DNA of 64,000 bases from Bacteroidales bacterium (GCA_016291185.1 JAEFAI010000009.1:1-64000); one strand, 5' to 3'; positions 11,203 through 19,653 are shown, counted from the first letter of the stretch. Translations and numbers: made by a program. The notes: generated from the letters alone by a model not told the origin.

Positions 11203-11529
11203 CTATTGCACCGGACAATAATTAATGGAGGAGATATTGTCGTTGACTCCCGGGACAATGATTAAAGGAATGCCCAGAATACGGCTGTAGCGGAGTGCTG
11301 TGGATATTTTCAAATCAAAATCCTGTCCGTGGAGAAGCTTATTGACATACTGTGCCGAGACCCCAAGCAGGGCGGCCAACTCTTTCTGGTTCAGCTGATG
11401 CTCTTTCATATAGGACAAAAGCTGAAGGATGATAGCAGTTCGCGCAAGGATCTCCTCCTCGTGCTCAAGCTCATATTTTGTTTGCGCAATCCAATTTGAG
11501 GTTTGCCTGATTTTACCCGTTCTTGCCAT
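11203..11529 (-). CDS. XRE-type helix-turn-helix regulator, putative antitoxin
   Basis: A 108-residue protein. The central helix-turn-helix is LNQKELAALLGVSAQYVNKLL, about residues 45-66, preceded by a charged helical N-terminus. It starts 8 nt after the stop of the 212-aa gene upstream and is followed by the HigA-like small ORF. The arrangement (larger protein, then XRE protein) fits a toxin/antitoxin pair in which the DNA-binding partner represses the operon. Its target could be the palindrome at 12209-12226. Confidence 0.7.
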   Translation of the reverse strand: MARTGKIRQTSNWIAQTKYELEHEEEILARTAIILQLLSYMKEHQLNQKELAALLGVSAQYVNKLLHGQDFDLKISTALRYSRILGIPLIIVPGVNDNISSINYCPVQ

Positions 11530-11537
11530 AAGCGAAC

Positions 11538-12176
11538 TTATTTTAGAAGATACTCAATAAAGGTATCCTTCGTTTCGACTTGATTCGATTGTAGTTCGTG
11601 GTAAACGTAACGTATCTTGTTTAATTCAACTTTTGTGTTGTCTGCATCCTCCATAGACCATACTATCTTAATGGTTCCACCAGTAATCACATAACACTTA
11701 TTCTCTTCGACTTCAACAGCGTAGATTCGGAAAGCGAACCGATTCAATATGCTTCCCTCTTTAAACTTAACCCGAATGCTCTTGTAGGGGCGCATCTGCT
11801 TGTCGGTTGTCTCCAAAGGTTGGGCGATGTCTGATATGGTTCCAGATTCAATAGCCTGTTGGAAATTGCGTTTGATGTGTGGAACGGACTTTCTTGTGTC
11901 GAATACAAAACGAGTTATGGTGATTCCGGTCCAATATTCATTCTCAAAGTACGTGGCGTGCTCCTCATAGAATTCGACCAGATAGGCCGGGGAAGACCAT
12001 AATGCAAAGAGCTTATCAAACTCATTCATGTCGCAAAATGCAGGGTTGAAGTCATAGGCGCTGTCGGCAACACCGAATGACTTTAGCTCGTCCCTGTCAA
12101 AGACGGAGGCGGCAATGACGCAGGTCGTTTCACGTAGCTCCTTCGGGGTCGAAGGGAAAATCAAATCATATAACAT
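11538..12176 (-). CDS. 212-aa protein, possible toxin partner of the XRE regulator
   Basis: I do not recognise a named domain with certainty. The C-terminal part (FAFRIYAVEVEENKCYVITG, then IKIVWSMEDADNTKVELNKI) resembles proteins found beside XRE regulators in Bacteroidota TA-like pairs. Base composition is clearly AT-richer than the neighbouring protease and metabolic genes, which suggests acquisition by transfer. It is the first gene of a three-gene minus-strand cluster. A toxin role is inferred from context only. Confidence 0.5.
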   Translation of the reverse strand: MLYDLIFPSTPKELRETTCVIAASVFDRDELKSFGVADSAYDFNPAFCDMNEFDKLFALWSSPAYLVEFYEEHATYFENEYWTGITITRFVFDTRKSVPHIKRNFQQAIESGTISDIAQPLETTDKQMRPYKSIRVKFKEGSILNRFAFRIYAVEVEENKCYVITGGTIKIVWSMEDADNTKVELNKIRYVYHELQSNQVETKDTFIEYLLK

Positions 12177-12183
12177 GCTGACG

Positions 12184-12226
12184 CAAAGATAGTAATACTA
12201 TTCGAAAAATCAACCGTTCGGTTGAT
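12184..12226 (-). promoter_or_regulatory. promoter and palindromic operator of the TA-like cluster
   Basis: On the minus strand TTGA (12213-12210) and TATCTTTG (12191-12184) are 18 nt apart. A perfect palindrome, ATCAACCG TT CGGTTGAT (12209-12226), covers the -33 box, so a dimeric repressor bound there would block transcription. The likely repressor is the XRE protein encoded two genes on. The -7 box ends 7 nt before the start codon. Confidence 0.65.
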
Positions 12227-12268
12227 ATATTTTTAATGCAACGATTGTTTAATTCTTTTCATTATATC

Positions 12269-12334
12269 GGCTTGACCTTTTCGTCATTCGCCGGCACCGA
12301 CCATTCGTCATTCGCCGGCACCGACCGGCGAATC
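12269..12334. repeat. intergenic array of type B palindromic repeat units (24-nt period)
   Basis: Two partial units (GGC...TTCGTCATTCGCC) repeat with a 24-nt period and end in one full palindrome with ATTCGCCGG and CCGGCGAAT arms. The array directly abuts the stop codon of the PorV-like gene. The same 24-nt period occurs in the coding copies in rnr and metH. Confidence 0.8.
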
Positions 12335-13179
12335 TAGAAGCTGTACCCCAGCCCGAACATCAGGGTGTTGCCGAGGGTTTGCGAGGCCGTCAGGAAGGTG
12401 GCGTCGAGGTGAACGCCCGCGAACTGGAGGCCCAGGCCCAGCGAAGCGTACATCGGGATGGCTTTGACCTCGTCGCCATAATGGAAACCACCGCGAAGCG
12501 ACACGACATCCATCAAGGTGTATTCCACGCCCACGCCGGCCATCAGAGCGCCTGTGAACAGGTAATCCACTTCGGCGTTCACCGTCAGCCCGTCCACCGG
12601 TCGGACCCCGCCGCTGACAGCGGCCAATGCCGGCAGCGCGTAAGAAGCGCCACCGTAATTGATCCGGGAGCCGAGATTGCGCACGCCCGCCGAAGCGAAG
12701 GCGACGGCGCCCTTGTAATCAATGGAAAAATCAGCGCAGAAGGCGCTGCCCCGGGCATCCGCCGCAATCGCGGAAGAAATGTAGCGCGCCTTGAGCGTAG
12801 CCCCGAAAGCCTTGGTGAAATCCACCGCCACGCCCGCACCTGCGAAGAAGTCGCCGGGTGTGAAACTGCCCGTCACCTGCCCCTGCGGGGTGGTGATGTC
12901 ATACGGCTTGTGGGCGAAGAAGCGGCCTTCGACGCTCAGCGCCACGCGGTCGCTTACCCGGGTAAACGCTTCACCGCCGAATACGGAACTGCCGGCGCTC
13001 TTCGGTGCCCACATTCCATAGAAGCCCTGGATGTCCAGCGTGGACGCATTTTTCGGCTGGGCCACGCCACCCATCGCGAGTGCGCGGGCGTCGGCCGGGA
13101 TCAGCAGGGACGATACGGCCTGCGCAAGCGCGACCTGCGCGGCCAGCATCATGATCAGAAGAAACAATGCTTTTTTCAT
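12334..13179 (-). CDS. PorV/PorQ-like outer membrane beta-barrel protein
   Basis: A 281-residue protein with a cleavable signal (MKKALFLLIMMLAAQVALAQ) and a first mature segment SSLLIPADARALAMGGVA that resembles PorV/PorQ family proteins. The rest alternates short amphipathic strands and ends in aromatic Phe (GLGYSF), as outer membrane barrels do. I start at 13179 because the upstream in-frame codons encode no signal. PorV-type proteins serve the T9SS, which fits the T9SS signal on the nearby S8 protease, but this could be a family member with another role. Confidence 0.72.
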   Translation of the reverse strand: MKKALFLLIMMLAAQVALAQAVSSLLIPADARALAMGGVAQPKNASTLDIQGFYGMWAPKSAGSSVFGGEAFTRVSDRVALSVEGRFFAHKPYDITTPQGQVTGSFTPGDFFAGAGVAVDFTKAFGATLKARYISSAIAADARGSAFCADFSIDYKGAVAFASAGVRNLGSRINYGGASYALPALAAVSGGVRPVDGLTVNAEVDYLFTGALMAGVGVEYTLMDVVSLRGGFHYGDEVKAIPMYASLGLGLQFAGVHLDATFLTASQTLGNTLMFGLGYSF

Positions 13180-13189
13180 AGTTCTACTT

Positions 13190-13555
13190 TTATACTCCCA
13201 GCACAACTGCCGGGCTGATATCCAATTCCTGGGAGATTCTCCTTGCCTGCTTGAGGGTGGGCTCACTTTTGCCGGACAGAATCTCGCTGATCTTGGACTG
13301 ATTCATTCCAAGCCTTGACGCCAGGGCGCTCTGGCTGAGCCCCATCTCGAACATTCTGAGTTTCAGTACTTCTATAAGCGTTGGCTTCTTGATGGGGTAG
13401 TGCTCGTCTTCGTAATCGGCTACCAGGTCGGAGAGGAGTACCAGTTCGACGCTCCTCACGTCATCCTTGGGTGTGTTGTCATCAACCACCTTCAGGAGCT
13501 CTTCAATCCGCTGCATAGCGGAATGGTATTGGACCTCGTTCTGTATTTTTGTCAT
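13190..13555 (-). CDS. HigA-like helix-turn-helix regulator without an adjacent HigB
   Basis: A 121-residue HigA-type antitoxin/regulator. The N-terminal helical domain resembles that of the 61-aa ORF at 11006-11191, and the C-terminal XRE domain contains LSQSALASRLGMNQSKISEIL. No HigB toxin gene lies beside it; the PorV-like gene starts 10 nt after its stop and may be cotranscribed. I choose the ATG at 13555 by alignment with the small homologue; an ATG at 13576 is also possible. Confidence 0.78.
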   Translation of the reverse strand: MTKIQNEVQYHSAMQRIEELLKVVDDNTPKDDVRSVELVLLSDLVADYEDEHYPIKKPTLIEVLKLRMFEMGLSQSALASRLGMNQSKISEILSGKSEPTLKQARRISQELDISPAVVLGV

Positions 13556-13590
13556 TGCTCTATGCTTGATTCTCATACTTCTTCCAAATG

Positions 13591-13642
13591 CAAATATACA
13601 AAATAATCTAAAATTCTAATAGATTATCTAAAATTCAAATAA
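13591..13642 (-). promoter_or_regulatory. -7 box and direct repeats upstream of the HigA-like gene
   Basis: TATATTTG lies at 13598-13591 on the minus strand. Just upstream, ATCTAAAATTC appears twice about 23 nt apart (13606-13616 and 13627-13638 region), with a TAGAT/ATCTA mini-palindrome between. The repeats are placed as operators for autoregulation by the HigA-like protein would be; this is inference. Confidence 0.45.
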
Positions 13643-13661
13643 TCGTCTTTCGTCTCGTTTG

Positions 13662-13701
13662 GTAAAAATGAAAACAGGTTCCTGGAAATCCAAGAACCTG
13701 T
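13662..13701 (-). terminator. terminator of the susC1-susD1 operon
   Basis: ACAGGTTC and GAACCTGT arms (13674-13681 and 13694-13701) with further TGG/CCA pairing. On the minus strand the hairpin is followed by TTTCATTTTTACC. It lies 50 nt after the susD1 stop. Confidence 0.7.
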
Positions 13702-13750
13702 AAGCAATGTCAGGGGGTAATTGTGAAATCTTTCCCTTTTTTACGTTTTT

Positions 13751-15421
13751 TTAGAACTTCGTCACCTCCGGAGAATCATAAGTCGGGTAATCCGGCTCAG
13801 GATTGTTAGTGGAGAATCCCTTGTTGTAGTTGGTCTCGGTCTGGACGATGCAGAGGTTCATCCAATCCGGAGTGGTCTCCTTGTTGTAACGATAGGTTTC
13901 AACATGGTTCGTGCCCGGATAGCTGCGGATGATACCCTTCTGGAGGCGCTTGATGTCCTTGGTGGCCAAACCTTCGCCCCAGAACTCGATACGACGCTGC
14001 CACCACACCTCGTTGACAAATGCACTGGTAGAAGTGTTGTAGTAGGCCTCGTTGTGCTGTCCGTAAACGTAGTTGGCATCACGGGTCTTGGCAAAAGCGG
14101 TCAGGAGCTCGATGCCGCGCGCCTCGTTCTGACGGCCGGCGGCTTCAGCCTCAATGAGGTACATCTCTTCAACGCGCATCAGAGGAACAGCCATCGTGAA
14201 ACCGATGTACTGGTTGTCCTGGCCGGCTGCACCGCCGGCTGCGCGGAACTTGAAGTTGGTTCCGCCGTTAGGATTGCCGTTGCCGACATTGGAGCCATAA
14301 ATCCAGTCCGGATGATCGGTATAAGCCTCAAGGGCGACGAGCGCGTCCTCTTCGGACATTTCATCAATGGCGAAATCGGCGAAGCACTTCTTGCGGAAGT
14401 CGGTCGCAGGGACGGTCTCGTAAAGATGGCGGTCGATGTGGATCGGACGACCATAGTTGGCAGCATAGCCGCAACCGGAGGTCTCCGGATTGATTTCCAT
14501 AACCATCCAGGAGCCCCAGGAGGAGTCGGCGTCGTTGTTCTGGATACAAGGGTTGTCGGACTTGAAAGTCAGGGCGAGCATCCAGGATGCATTCGGCGTG
14601 TTGAAACCGGTGGCTCGGTCCGTGTAGGTGGCCTCGTCCATCAGCTTATAACCGGCCTGGGCCTTCTTGGCATATTCTTCAGCCTTGTCCCAGGTGCCCA
14701 TCAGCAGGTAAGCGCGAGCCTTGACACCATACACGCAGGAGACGTCCGGGGTGAATTTGTCCTTGCGCTTGACACCGGTCAGATACTCCTCTGCAAGGTC
14801 AAGATCGGCGATGATCTTGGCGAACATGTCCTTGTTCGAGAGACGGGGATTCTGGTATAATCCCTCAACTGTGGTATTCTCGTCAACCCAGGGTACGGTC
14901 TCTGCAGTAGCGTCAACGTAGTAAGGTTTGTTGGCATACATCTGAGCCAGGTCGAGATAGAAATAGGCTCTGTAGAAAAGAGCGAGTCCGACACCCGGCT
15001 TTGCCGCGTCAGCCACTTCGGCACCGGCGCTGGCCAGGACGGCGTTACAGTTCTTGATAGCCTTGTACAGCAACGTCCAGGCATGCTGGCTGTTGGCGGT
15101 AGTCGGACCAAGACTGCGGATGGAATACCAGCTGTCAAACCAGCCGTTGGTCATATTGGCCTGCACAAGATCCTGACCCATCGAATCCCACGCAATGAAA
15201 AAACGCGGGTAACCAAAGTCGTTGGCGTCGGTGCCGCCGCCGTAGGTCGGGAAGCCGGCCAGCTGGGTGGTCACGGCATCAACGAAACGATCCGTAGCAC
15301 CCGGGACTTGAGCCTGCTCGCTCGTGACATAGCTCGTCTGGGGGAAAGTCTCCTTGATGCAGCCGACGGCAAGCGTCAGCGTGCAGATCGAGACCAGAGA
15401 GAGTTTCAGTATTTTATTCAT
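13751..15421 (-). CDS. SusD-like surface glycan-binding lipoprotein 1
   Basis: Outer-surface lipoprotein of a SusCD transporter; SusD caps the SusC barrel and binds the incoming ligand. The lipobox LAVGC lies near residue 21. The protein is helical and TPR-like (SCVYGVKARAYLLMGTWDKAEEYAKKA) with the RRIEFWGEGLATKDIKRLQKG C-terminal block typical of SusD/RagB. Start at 15421 is preferred because GAGGAGG lies 8 nt upstream; the ATG at 15427 is too close to it. It is strikingly similar along its whole length to susD2 at 22970. Substrate not determinable. Confidence 0.93.
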   Translation of the reverse strand: MNKILKLSLVSICTLTLAVGCIKETFPQTSYVTSEQAQVPGATDRFVDAVTTQLAGFPTYGGGTDANDFGYPRFFIAWDSMGQDLVQANMTNGWFDSWYSIRSLGPTTANSQHAWTLLYKAIKNCNAVLASAGAEVADAAKPGVGLALFYRAYFYLDLAQMYANKPYYVDATAETVPWVDENTTVEGLYQNPRLSNKDMFAKIIADLDLAEEYLTGVKRKDKFTPDVSCVYGVKARAYLLMGTWDKAEEYAKKAQAGYKLMDEATYTDRATGFNTPNASWMLALTFKSDNPCIQNNDADSSWGSWMVMEINPETSGCGYAANYGRPIHIDRHLYETVPATDFRKKCFADFAIDEMSEEDALVALEAYTDHPDWIYGSNVGNGNPNGGTNFKFRAAGGAAGQDNQYIGFTMAVPLMRVEEMYLIEAEAAGRQNEARGIELLTAFAKTRDANYVYGQHNEAYYNTSTSAFVNEVWWQRRIEFWGEGLATKDIKRLQKGIIRSYPGTNHVETYRYNKETTPDWMNLCIVQTETNYNKGFSTNNPEPDYPTYDSPEVTKF

Positions 15422-15439
15422 AATCATTTCCTCCTCAAA

Positions 15440-18400
15440 TTAGAAAGTAACCTGGATACCACCCGAGATGTTGCGGACGGGCGAGTAAACATTGGTTGAA
15501 GAAGTGCCAGAGAAAGAGGCACGCGGGTCGAAGCCCTTGCGGGCGGAGATGAATCCGAGATTTTCACCGACGGCGTAGATGCGGATCTTGCTGACGACTT
15601 TGTCGATGCCGAGTTTGCGGACCGGCACGTTGTAGCCAACGGCGAAGGACTGGAAGTTAAAATAGCTGGCATCGGTCAGGGCACGGTCGCCGGCCATCGT
15701 GTAGGAGTCGGCATATTGCCAACGAGGGATATTCGTGTCGGTGTTGGTCGGCGTCCAGGACTTGAAGATATCCTTGTGGTAGTTGTAACCGGCATCGGAA
15801 GTCTTGGCCGTAGGCGTCATCAACTTGGCGTACACGTTATCCGTAATCTTGCCGCCGACCTGATAGTCGAAGGAAGCGCTGATGTCGAAGTTTCCGATAC
15901 GGAGCGACGTGCTCAGGCCGCCGAAGAACTTCGGAAGCATGGAACCATGGGTGTAGCGGGAGGCCTGGCCGGTCGTCGTGGTCGTGCCGGAGTGCTTCTT
16001 GCCCGGCTTGTTGGTAACGTTGGACGTGACCTTGCCGCCGGCAGGGCTCAGATCCTCATCATACCAGTAGAGCGCCTGGCCGGTCTGGGGATCAAAGCCG
16101 GCGTACTCATAGGTCATGTAGTCGCGGAGCGGGCCGCCAGGAGTCCACCAGTAGTTGCTCTCGTAGTACCCTTCCTCACCGGCGAGTTTGTCCTCCGGCA
16201 GGGAGATGATCCAGGCATAGTTGGTGGAAATGTTGCCGGCGATGCTCCATTCGACATTGCGAGTGCGGACCGGAACGACGTTGAAGGAGAACTCGAGACC
16301 GCGGTTGGCGATGTCACCGACGTTGCCATAGTAGGCACGGGTGCCCGCCGACTCCGGCACGGAGATGCTGAAGAGCAGGTTGGCGGTCTTCTTGTAGTAA
16401 GCATCAAGGTTTCCGGAAAAACGGCCTTTCCAGAAGCTGAACTCGAGACCGATGTTGGAGTTGGTCGTGGTCTCCCAGGTGATGTCCGGGTTACCCATGC
16501 GACGGAAGCTCGGAGACATCGTGGTCGTGGTGGCCTGGCTCAGGCTGTAGGTGTCGATATAAGAGAAATCACCGATACCGTCGTTGCCCTGCTGGCCGAT
16601 GGAGGCCTTGAGCTTGAGGAGGTCAATCCAGGATGCGTTCTGCATGAAATTCTCTTTGGAGATGATCCAGGCGCCGCCGACGGACCAGAAGTTGCCCCAG
16701 CGACGCTGAACGGCGAAGCGGGAAGAAGCGTCACGACGGAAGGAAGCGGAAGCGTAGTACTTCTTGTCAAAGTCGTACTGGGCGCTGATAAAGTAGCCTT
16801 CCACGTTGTAGGCGGTAGAGCTGGAGGTCGTGCCCGAGTAGAGGACGTTCGCGAAAGCGTTGACCTCCAGGATCTCAGGAGAGAAACCGCCCTGGGCGGT
16901 GATGCCCTGGCTCTTGCCTTCCTGCTTATAGTACTCGTGGCCGGCAATCACGTTGATGTTGTGACGGCCAAAAGTATCGTAGTAGGTAAGGGTCTGGAGG
17001 TGGTTGAAGCGCAGGTTGTTGGATGCGCTCTTGTACAACTCGCCGTTTACGCCGACCTTCGGACCGTAGTACGGGTTGTCGTATTTGGTGGTCAGCGTGC
17101 TGCCCCAGTTGACGGTCGATTGGACAGTCGCCTTGAGGAAGTCTGTGATGTCGATATCAGCGGTGAACGTACCGGTGAGGTTACGTCCTTCGTTGTAGCT
17201 CTTGTTGTAGCGGTTGGAGCCGAACGGGTTACCGGTCTGCATGAAGCCACGGCCGACGCCGTAGTTCGTAGCGGACACACCGTAGTCATACTGCTCGCGG
17301 CCGTAGGCATCGGTGCGGATGACCGGGTTGCCGGCGTTGTCCAGCACGCGGACATAGACCGGATAGATCGGAGCGATGTAGGTCGTGTAGTACATCAGGT
17401 TCGTAGAGCCCCAGTTGGTATCCATGTTCGGATTGGCCTGCTGCTTGGACTGGGTGAAGCCCACATTGGCACCGACTTTGAGCCACTTCTTGACCCGGTA
17501 GTCAGCGCGAATACGGGCGGTGAAGCGCTGGTAGCCGGAGTACTCGATGATACCGTCTTCGTTGAGGTAGCCGGCGGAAGCATAGAAGCTGGCGCGGTCA
17601 TTCCCGCCGTTGATGGAGACGTTGTACTCCTGACGAACGGCGTTCTTGTAAGCGAGCTCAGTCCAATTGTCCGGCTGCATGTAATAGGTCTCGCCGTTGA
17701 ACTTGTAGCTGCGACCGAGCGTAGCGTTCGGATTGATCTTGCCGTCGGTGCCGATGAGCAACTGCCCGTCGGGAATGGTAAAGACGTTGTACCCGAGGTG
17801 ATTCAAGGTCAGACGATTAGCGTTGCTGTTCGCCGTTTCGGCGGCAGTACCTCGAGAGGTATAGTAGTTATATATCAAGGAGTAGTAGGCCTCGTAGAAT
17901 TCAGCCGGATCGGTGATGACGTCATAATCCTGAATGCCTCGGCTGTTGACGCCGATGCGCATATCAAAGTTGACCTGCGCGTCATTGGAGCGGCTGCGCT
18001 TGGTGGTCACGAGGATGACACCGGCAGCACCACGGGCACCGTACAGGGCGGCGGAAGCTGCATCCTTCAGAACGGTGATAGACTCGATGTCCTGCTGCGG
18101 GATGTTGGTCAGGCTGGCAGGATACGGAGCGCCGTCCACGATGATAAGCGGAGAAGTGGAGGCCGAAAGGGAAGCGATACCGCGGACGTTGATGTCGCCG
18201 GCACCTGCACCCGGCGCGCCGGATGCACCCTTAATCTGCAGGCCCGGGACGGAACCGACCAGGGCGTTGGTCACGTTGGCCGTAGCGCGCCGCTGCAGGT
18301 CTTCGGATTTGACCACAGCGGCAGAACCGGTGAACGCTTCTTTGGTGGTCGTGCCGAAGGCAACGACGATGGTCTCAGCCAGAGATTCAAAGTCTGGATC

Positions 18401-18685
18401 AAGCGTGACATTGATGGTGCTTTTTCCGGAGACATTGATGTCCTTGGTCTGATAACCGACGGAGGAGAATTCGAGTGTCGCGTTGGATGCCACGGTGATA
18501 GAGTAGTTGCCATCGGCGTCGGAAGAGGCGCCCTGGGTCGAACCCTTAACCACGATGGAAGCGAACGGAACACCTTCACCCGTTTGCGCGTCGATCACGG
18601 TTCCCTTCACCTGAATGTTCTGGGCATAAAGGGAAGCTGCGATCAGCACGAACAGGGTGCTGAAGAACAGTTTTGCTTTTTTCAT
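15440..18685 (-). CDS. SusC-like TonB-dependent transporter 1
   Basis: Outer membrane TonB-dependent importer of ~1081 residues. Signal peptide (MKKAKLFFSTLFVLIAASLYAQ), a carboxypeptidase-D-regulatory-like domain (residues about 24-100), a plug with the SusC signature (DAASAALYGARGAAGVILVT), then the 22-strand barrel ending in GGIQVTF. It pairs with susD1, 18 nt downstream. It and susC2 (19704) share long identical blocks from the first codons to the last, and point away from each other around the recombinase gene. The start at 18685 aligns with susC2. Confidence 0.95.
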   Translation of the reverse strand: MKKAKLFFSTLFVLIAASLYAQNIQVKGTVIDAQTGEGVPFASIVVKGSTQGASSDADGNYSITVASNATLEFSSVGYQTKDINVSGKSTINVTLDPDFESLAETIVVAFGTTTKEAFTGSAAVVKSEDLQRRATANVTNALVGSVPGLQIKGASGAPGAGAGDINVRGIASLSASTSPLIIVDGAPYPASLTNIPQQDIESITVLKDAASAALYGARGAAGVILVTTKRSRSNDAQVNFDMRIGVNSRGIQDYDVITDPAEFYEAYYSLIYNYYTSRGTAAETANSNANRLTLNHLGYNVFTIPDGQLLIGTDGKINPNATLGRSYKFNGETYYMQPDNWTELAYKNAVRQEYNVSINGGNDRASFYASAGYLNEDGIIEYSGYQRFTARIRADYRVKKWLKVGANVGFTQSKQQANPNMDTNWGSTNLMYYTTYIAPIYPVYVRVLDNAGNPVIRTDAYGREQYDYGVSATNYGVGRGFMQTGNPFGSNRYNKSYNEGRNLTGTFTADIDITDFLKATVQSTVNWGSTLTTKYDNPYYGPKVGVNGELYKSASNNLRFNHLQTLTYYDTFGRHNINVIAGHEYYKQEGKSQGITAQGGFSPEILEVNAFANVLYSGTTSSSTAYNVEGYFISAQYDFDKKYYASASFRRDASSRFAVQRRWGNFWSVGGAWIISKENFMQNASWIDLLKLKASIGQQGNDGIGDFSYIDTYSLSQATTTTMSPSFRRMGNPDITWETTTNSNIGLEFSFWKGRFSGNLDAYYKKTANLLFSISVPESAGTRAYYGNVGDIANRGLEFSFNVVPVRTRNVEWSIAGNISTNYAWIISLPEDKLAGEEGYYESNYWWTPGGPLRDYMTYEYAGFDPQTGQALYWYDEDLSPAGGKVTSNVTNKPGKKHSGTTTTTGQASRYTHGSMLPKFFGGLSTSLRIGNFDISASFDYQVGGKITDNVYAKLMTPTAKTSDAGYNYHKDIFKSWTPTNTDTNIPRWQYADSYTMAGDRALTDASYFNFQSFAVGYNVPVRKLGIDKVVSKIRIYAVGENLGFISARKGFDPRASFSGTSSTNVYSPVRNISGGIQVTF

Positions 18686-18695
18686 AAGCATTACA

Positions 18696-18734
18696 TTTAA
18701 TTAAACAATAAACTATACTAACCTTGTTTAGTTT
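18696..18734 (-). repeat. left inverted repeat in the susC1 leader
   Basis: The 29 nt at 18696-18724 are the exact reverse complement of 19665-19693 in front of susC2, and TTTAGTTT (18727-18734) matches AAACTAAA at 19654-19661. The block contains TATAGTTTA, a possible -7-like sequence, and is followed on both sides by identical first codons of susC. It is part of the conserved susC leader rather than of the recombinase segment. Confidence 0.9.
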
Positions 18735-18751
18735 CTCCTTATCTGCCTGAC

Positions 18752-18773
18752 CAAATAAACGAGGGTTTATTTG
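18752..18773. repeat. left candidate recombination site
   Basis: A perfect palindrome: CAAATAAAC and GTTTATTTG arms around GAGG. A 17-nt core (18756-18772) is present in inverted orientation at 19611-19627, where the centre reads CCTC. Two half-sites around a short asymmetric centre is the form expected of a dimeric serine recombinase site. It lies 30 nt before the recombinase start codon. Confidence 0.7.
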
Positions 18774-18803
18774 TAACATTGACGAAAAAACCAAAAACGA
18801 ATT

Positions 18804-19397
18804 ATGACTTATGCATACATTAGGGTCAGCACGGCAGAGCAATCCGGGTCCAGCCAGGAGTATGAGATCCGGAATTGGGCAATTCGGCAAGGTGTGACCA
18901 TTGATAAGTGGGAACGGGAATCAGTATCCGGAACTGTAACGCCATCTAAGCGTAAGCTGGGACGGCTTATCCGGCGTTTGCGGCCGGAGGATTTACTGGT
19001 CTGTACGGAGATATCGCGCCTGGGGCGCAATATGCTGATGATAATGTCTATCTTGAATGATTGTGCGGCCCGCGGTATCCGGATTCACACCATCAAGGAT
19101 AATTTTGACCTTAATAATAATATTAACTCGAAGATCATCGCTTTCGCTTTCGCGCTGGCGGCGGAAATTGAGCGAAATCTGATTTCGCAGCGGACCCGGG
19201 AAGCATTGGCAGACCGAAAGGCTGCGGGAGTCACATTGGGGCGGCCCAAGGGAAGCTTTAAACAAAGGGCGGCGCTGCTTCAAGATCTGCCTGAAATCCA
19301 GAAAAGATTGGCCTCAGGTGACAGTTTGCAAGCAGTAGCGCGAGACTATGGGGTACATCGGAATACCCTTTCAAGTTACTTGAAATCAGTCGGTTAA
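18804..19397 (+). CDS. Mpi-like serine site-specific recombinase (DNA invertase)
   Basis: A 197-residue serine recombinase. The nucleophile is Ser9 in YIRVSTAEQ; the catalytic arginines lie in TEISRLGRN; the long E-helix region is NSKIIAFAFALAAEIERNLI; a C-terminal helix-turn-helix (LQAVARDYGVHRNTLSSYL) reads the site. It strongly resembles the B. fragilis Mpi family, which inverts promoters. It lies alone between two divergent susC genes and inside a pair of inverted 17-nt sites, so the likely job is to invert the segment that carries its own gene and thereby choose which susCD operon is transcribed (inference). Confidence 0.9.
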   Translation: MTYAYIRVSTAEQSGSSQEYEIRNWAIRQGVTIDKWERESVSGTVTPSKRKLGRLIRRLRPEDLLVCTEISRLGRNMLMIMSILNDCAARGIRIHTIKDNFDLNNNINSKIIAFAFALAAEIERNLISQRTREALADRKAAGVTLGRPKGSFKQRAALLQDLPEIQKRLASGDSLQAVARDYGVHRNTLSSYLKSVG

Positions 19398-19609
19398 CCG
19401 CACTCGGTGCTTTTATTAAAAAAATAAAATATTAATGTTTGGAAGGAAATCAAAAAAAATACTTACAATCCGAAATTTAAAATCTTCAAAACTCGCGGAT
19501 TCTTCCGATTTTGCCCCCAAATTCGCTCTTTGGCTCAATTTGTTACGTGATTACAAATTTGGATTTTAAAAAAATTATTCCGACATTGCGCCCGTTTGTT
19601 GCTTATTGC
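19398..19609. promoter_or_regulatory. AT-rich block inside the invertible segment
   Basis: About 210 nt with no ORF, markedly AT-rich compared with all flanking genes, between the recombinase stop and the right recombination site. It contains several A tracts and TTTG/TTGC words, including TTGC at 19599-19602, that could serve as -33 boxes facing susC2. Since the other side of the recombinase has only 30 nt before its site, inversion would move this block from susC2 to susC1. Confidence 0.5.
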
Positions 19610-19631
19610 TAAATAAACCCTCGTTTAGTTT
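19610..19631. repeat. right candidate recombination site
   Basis: TAAATAAAC and GTTTAGTTT half-sites around CCTC. The core AAATAAACCCTCGTTTA (19611-19627) is the reverse complement of 18756-18772. The opposite orientation of the asymmetric centres predicts inversion of about 0.85 kb rather than deletion. Confidence 0.7.
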
Positions 19632-19653
19632 GGCGCGTTGCATGGCTTACATG

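Noticed and set aside
15716..18700. A 994-aa open frame antisense to susC1, and a 1034-aa one antisense to susC2 (19689-22793).
   Set aside because: They mirror the codon pattern of the real genes in GC-rich DNA, have no signal or domain, and resemble each other only because the susC genes do.
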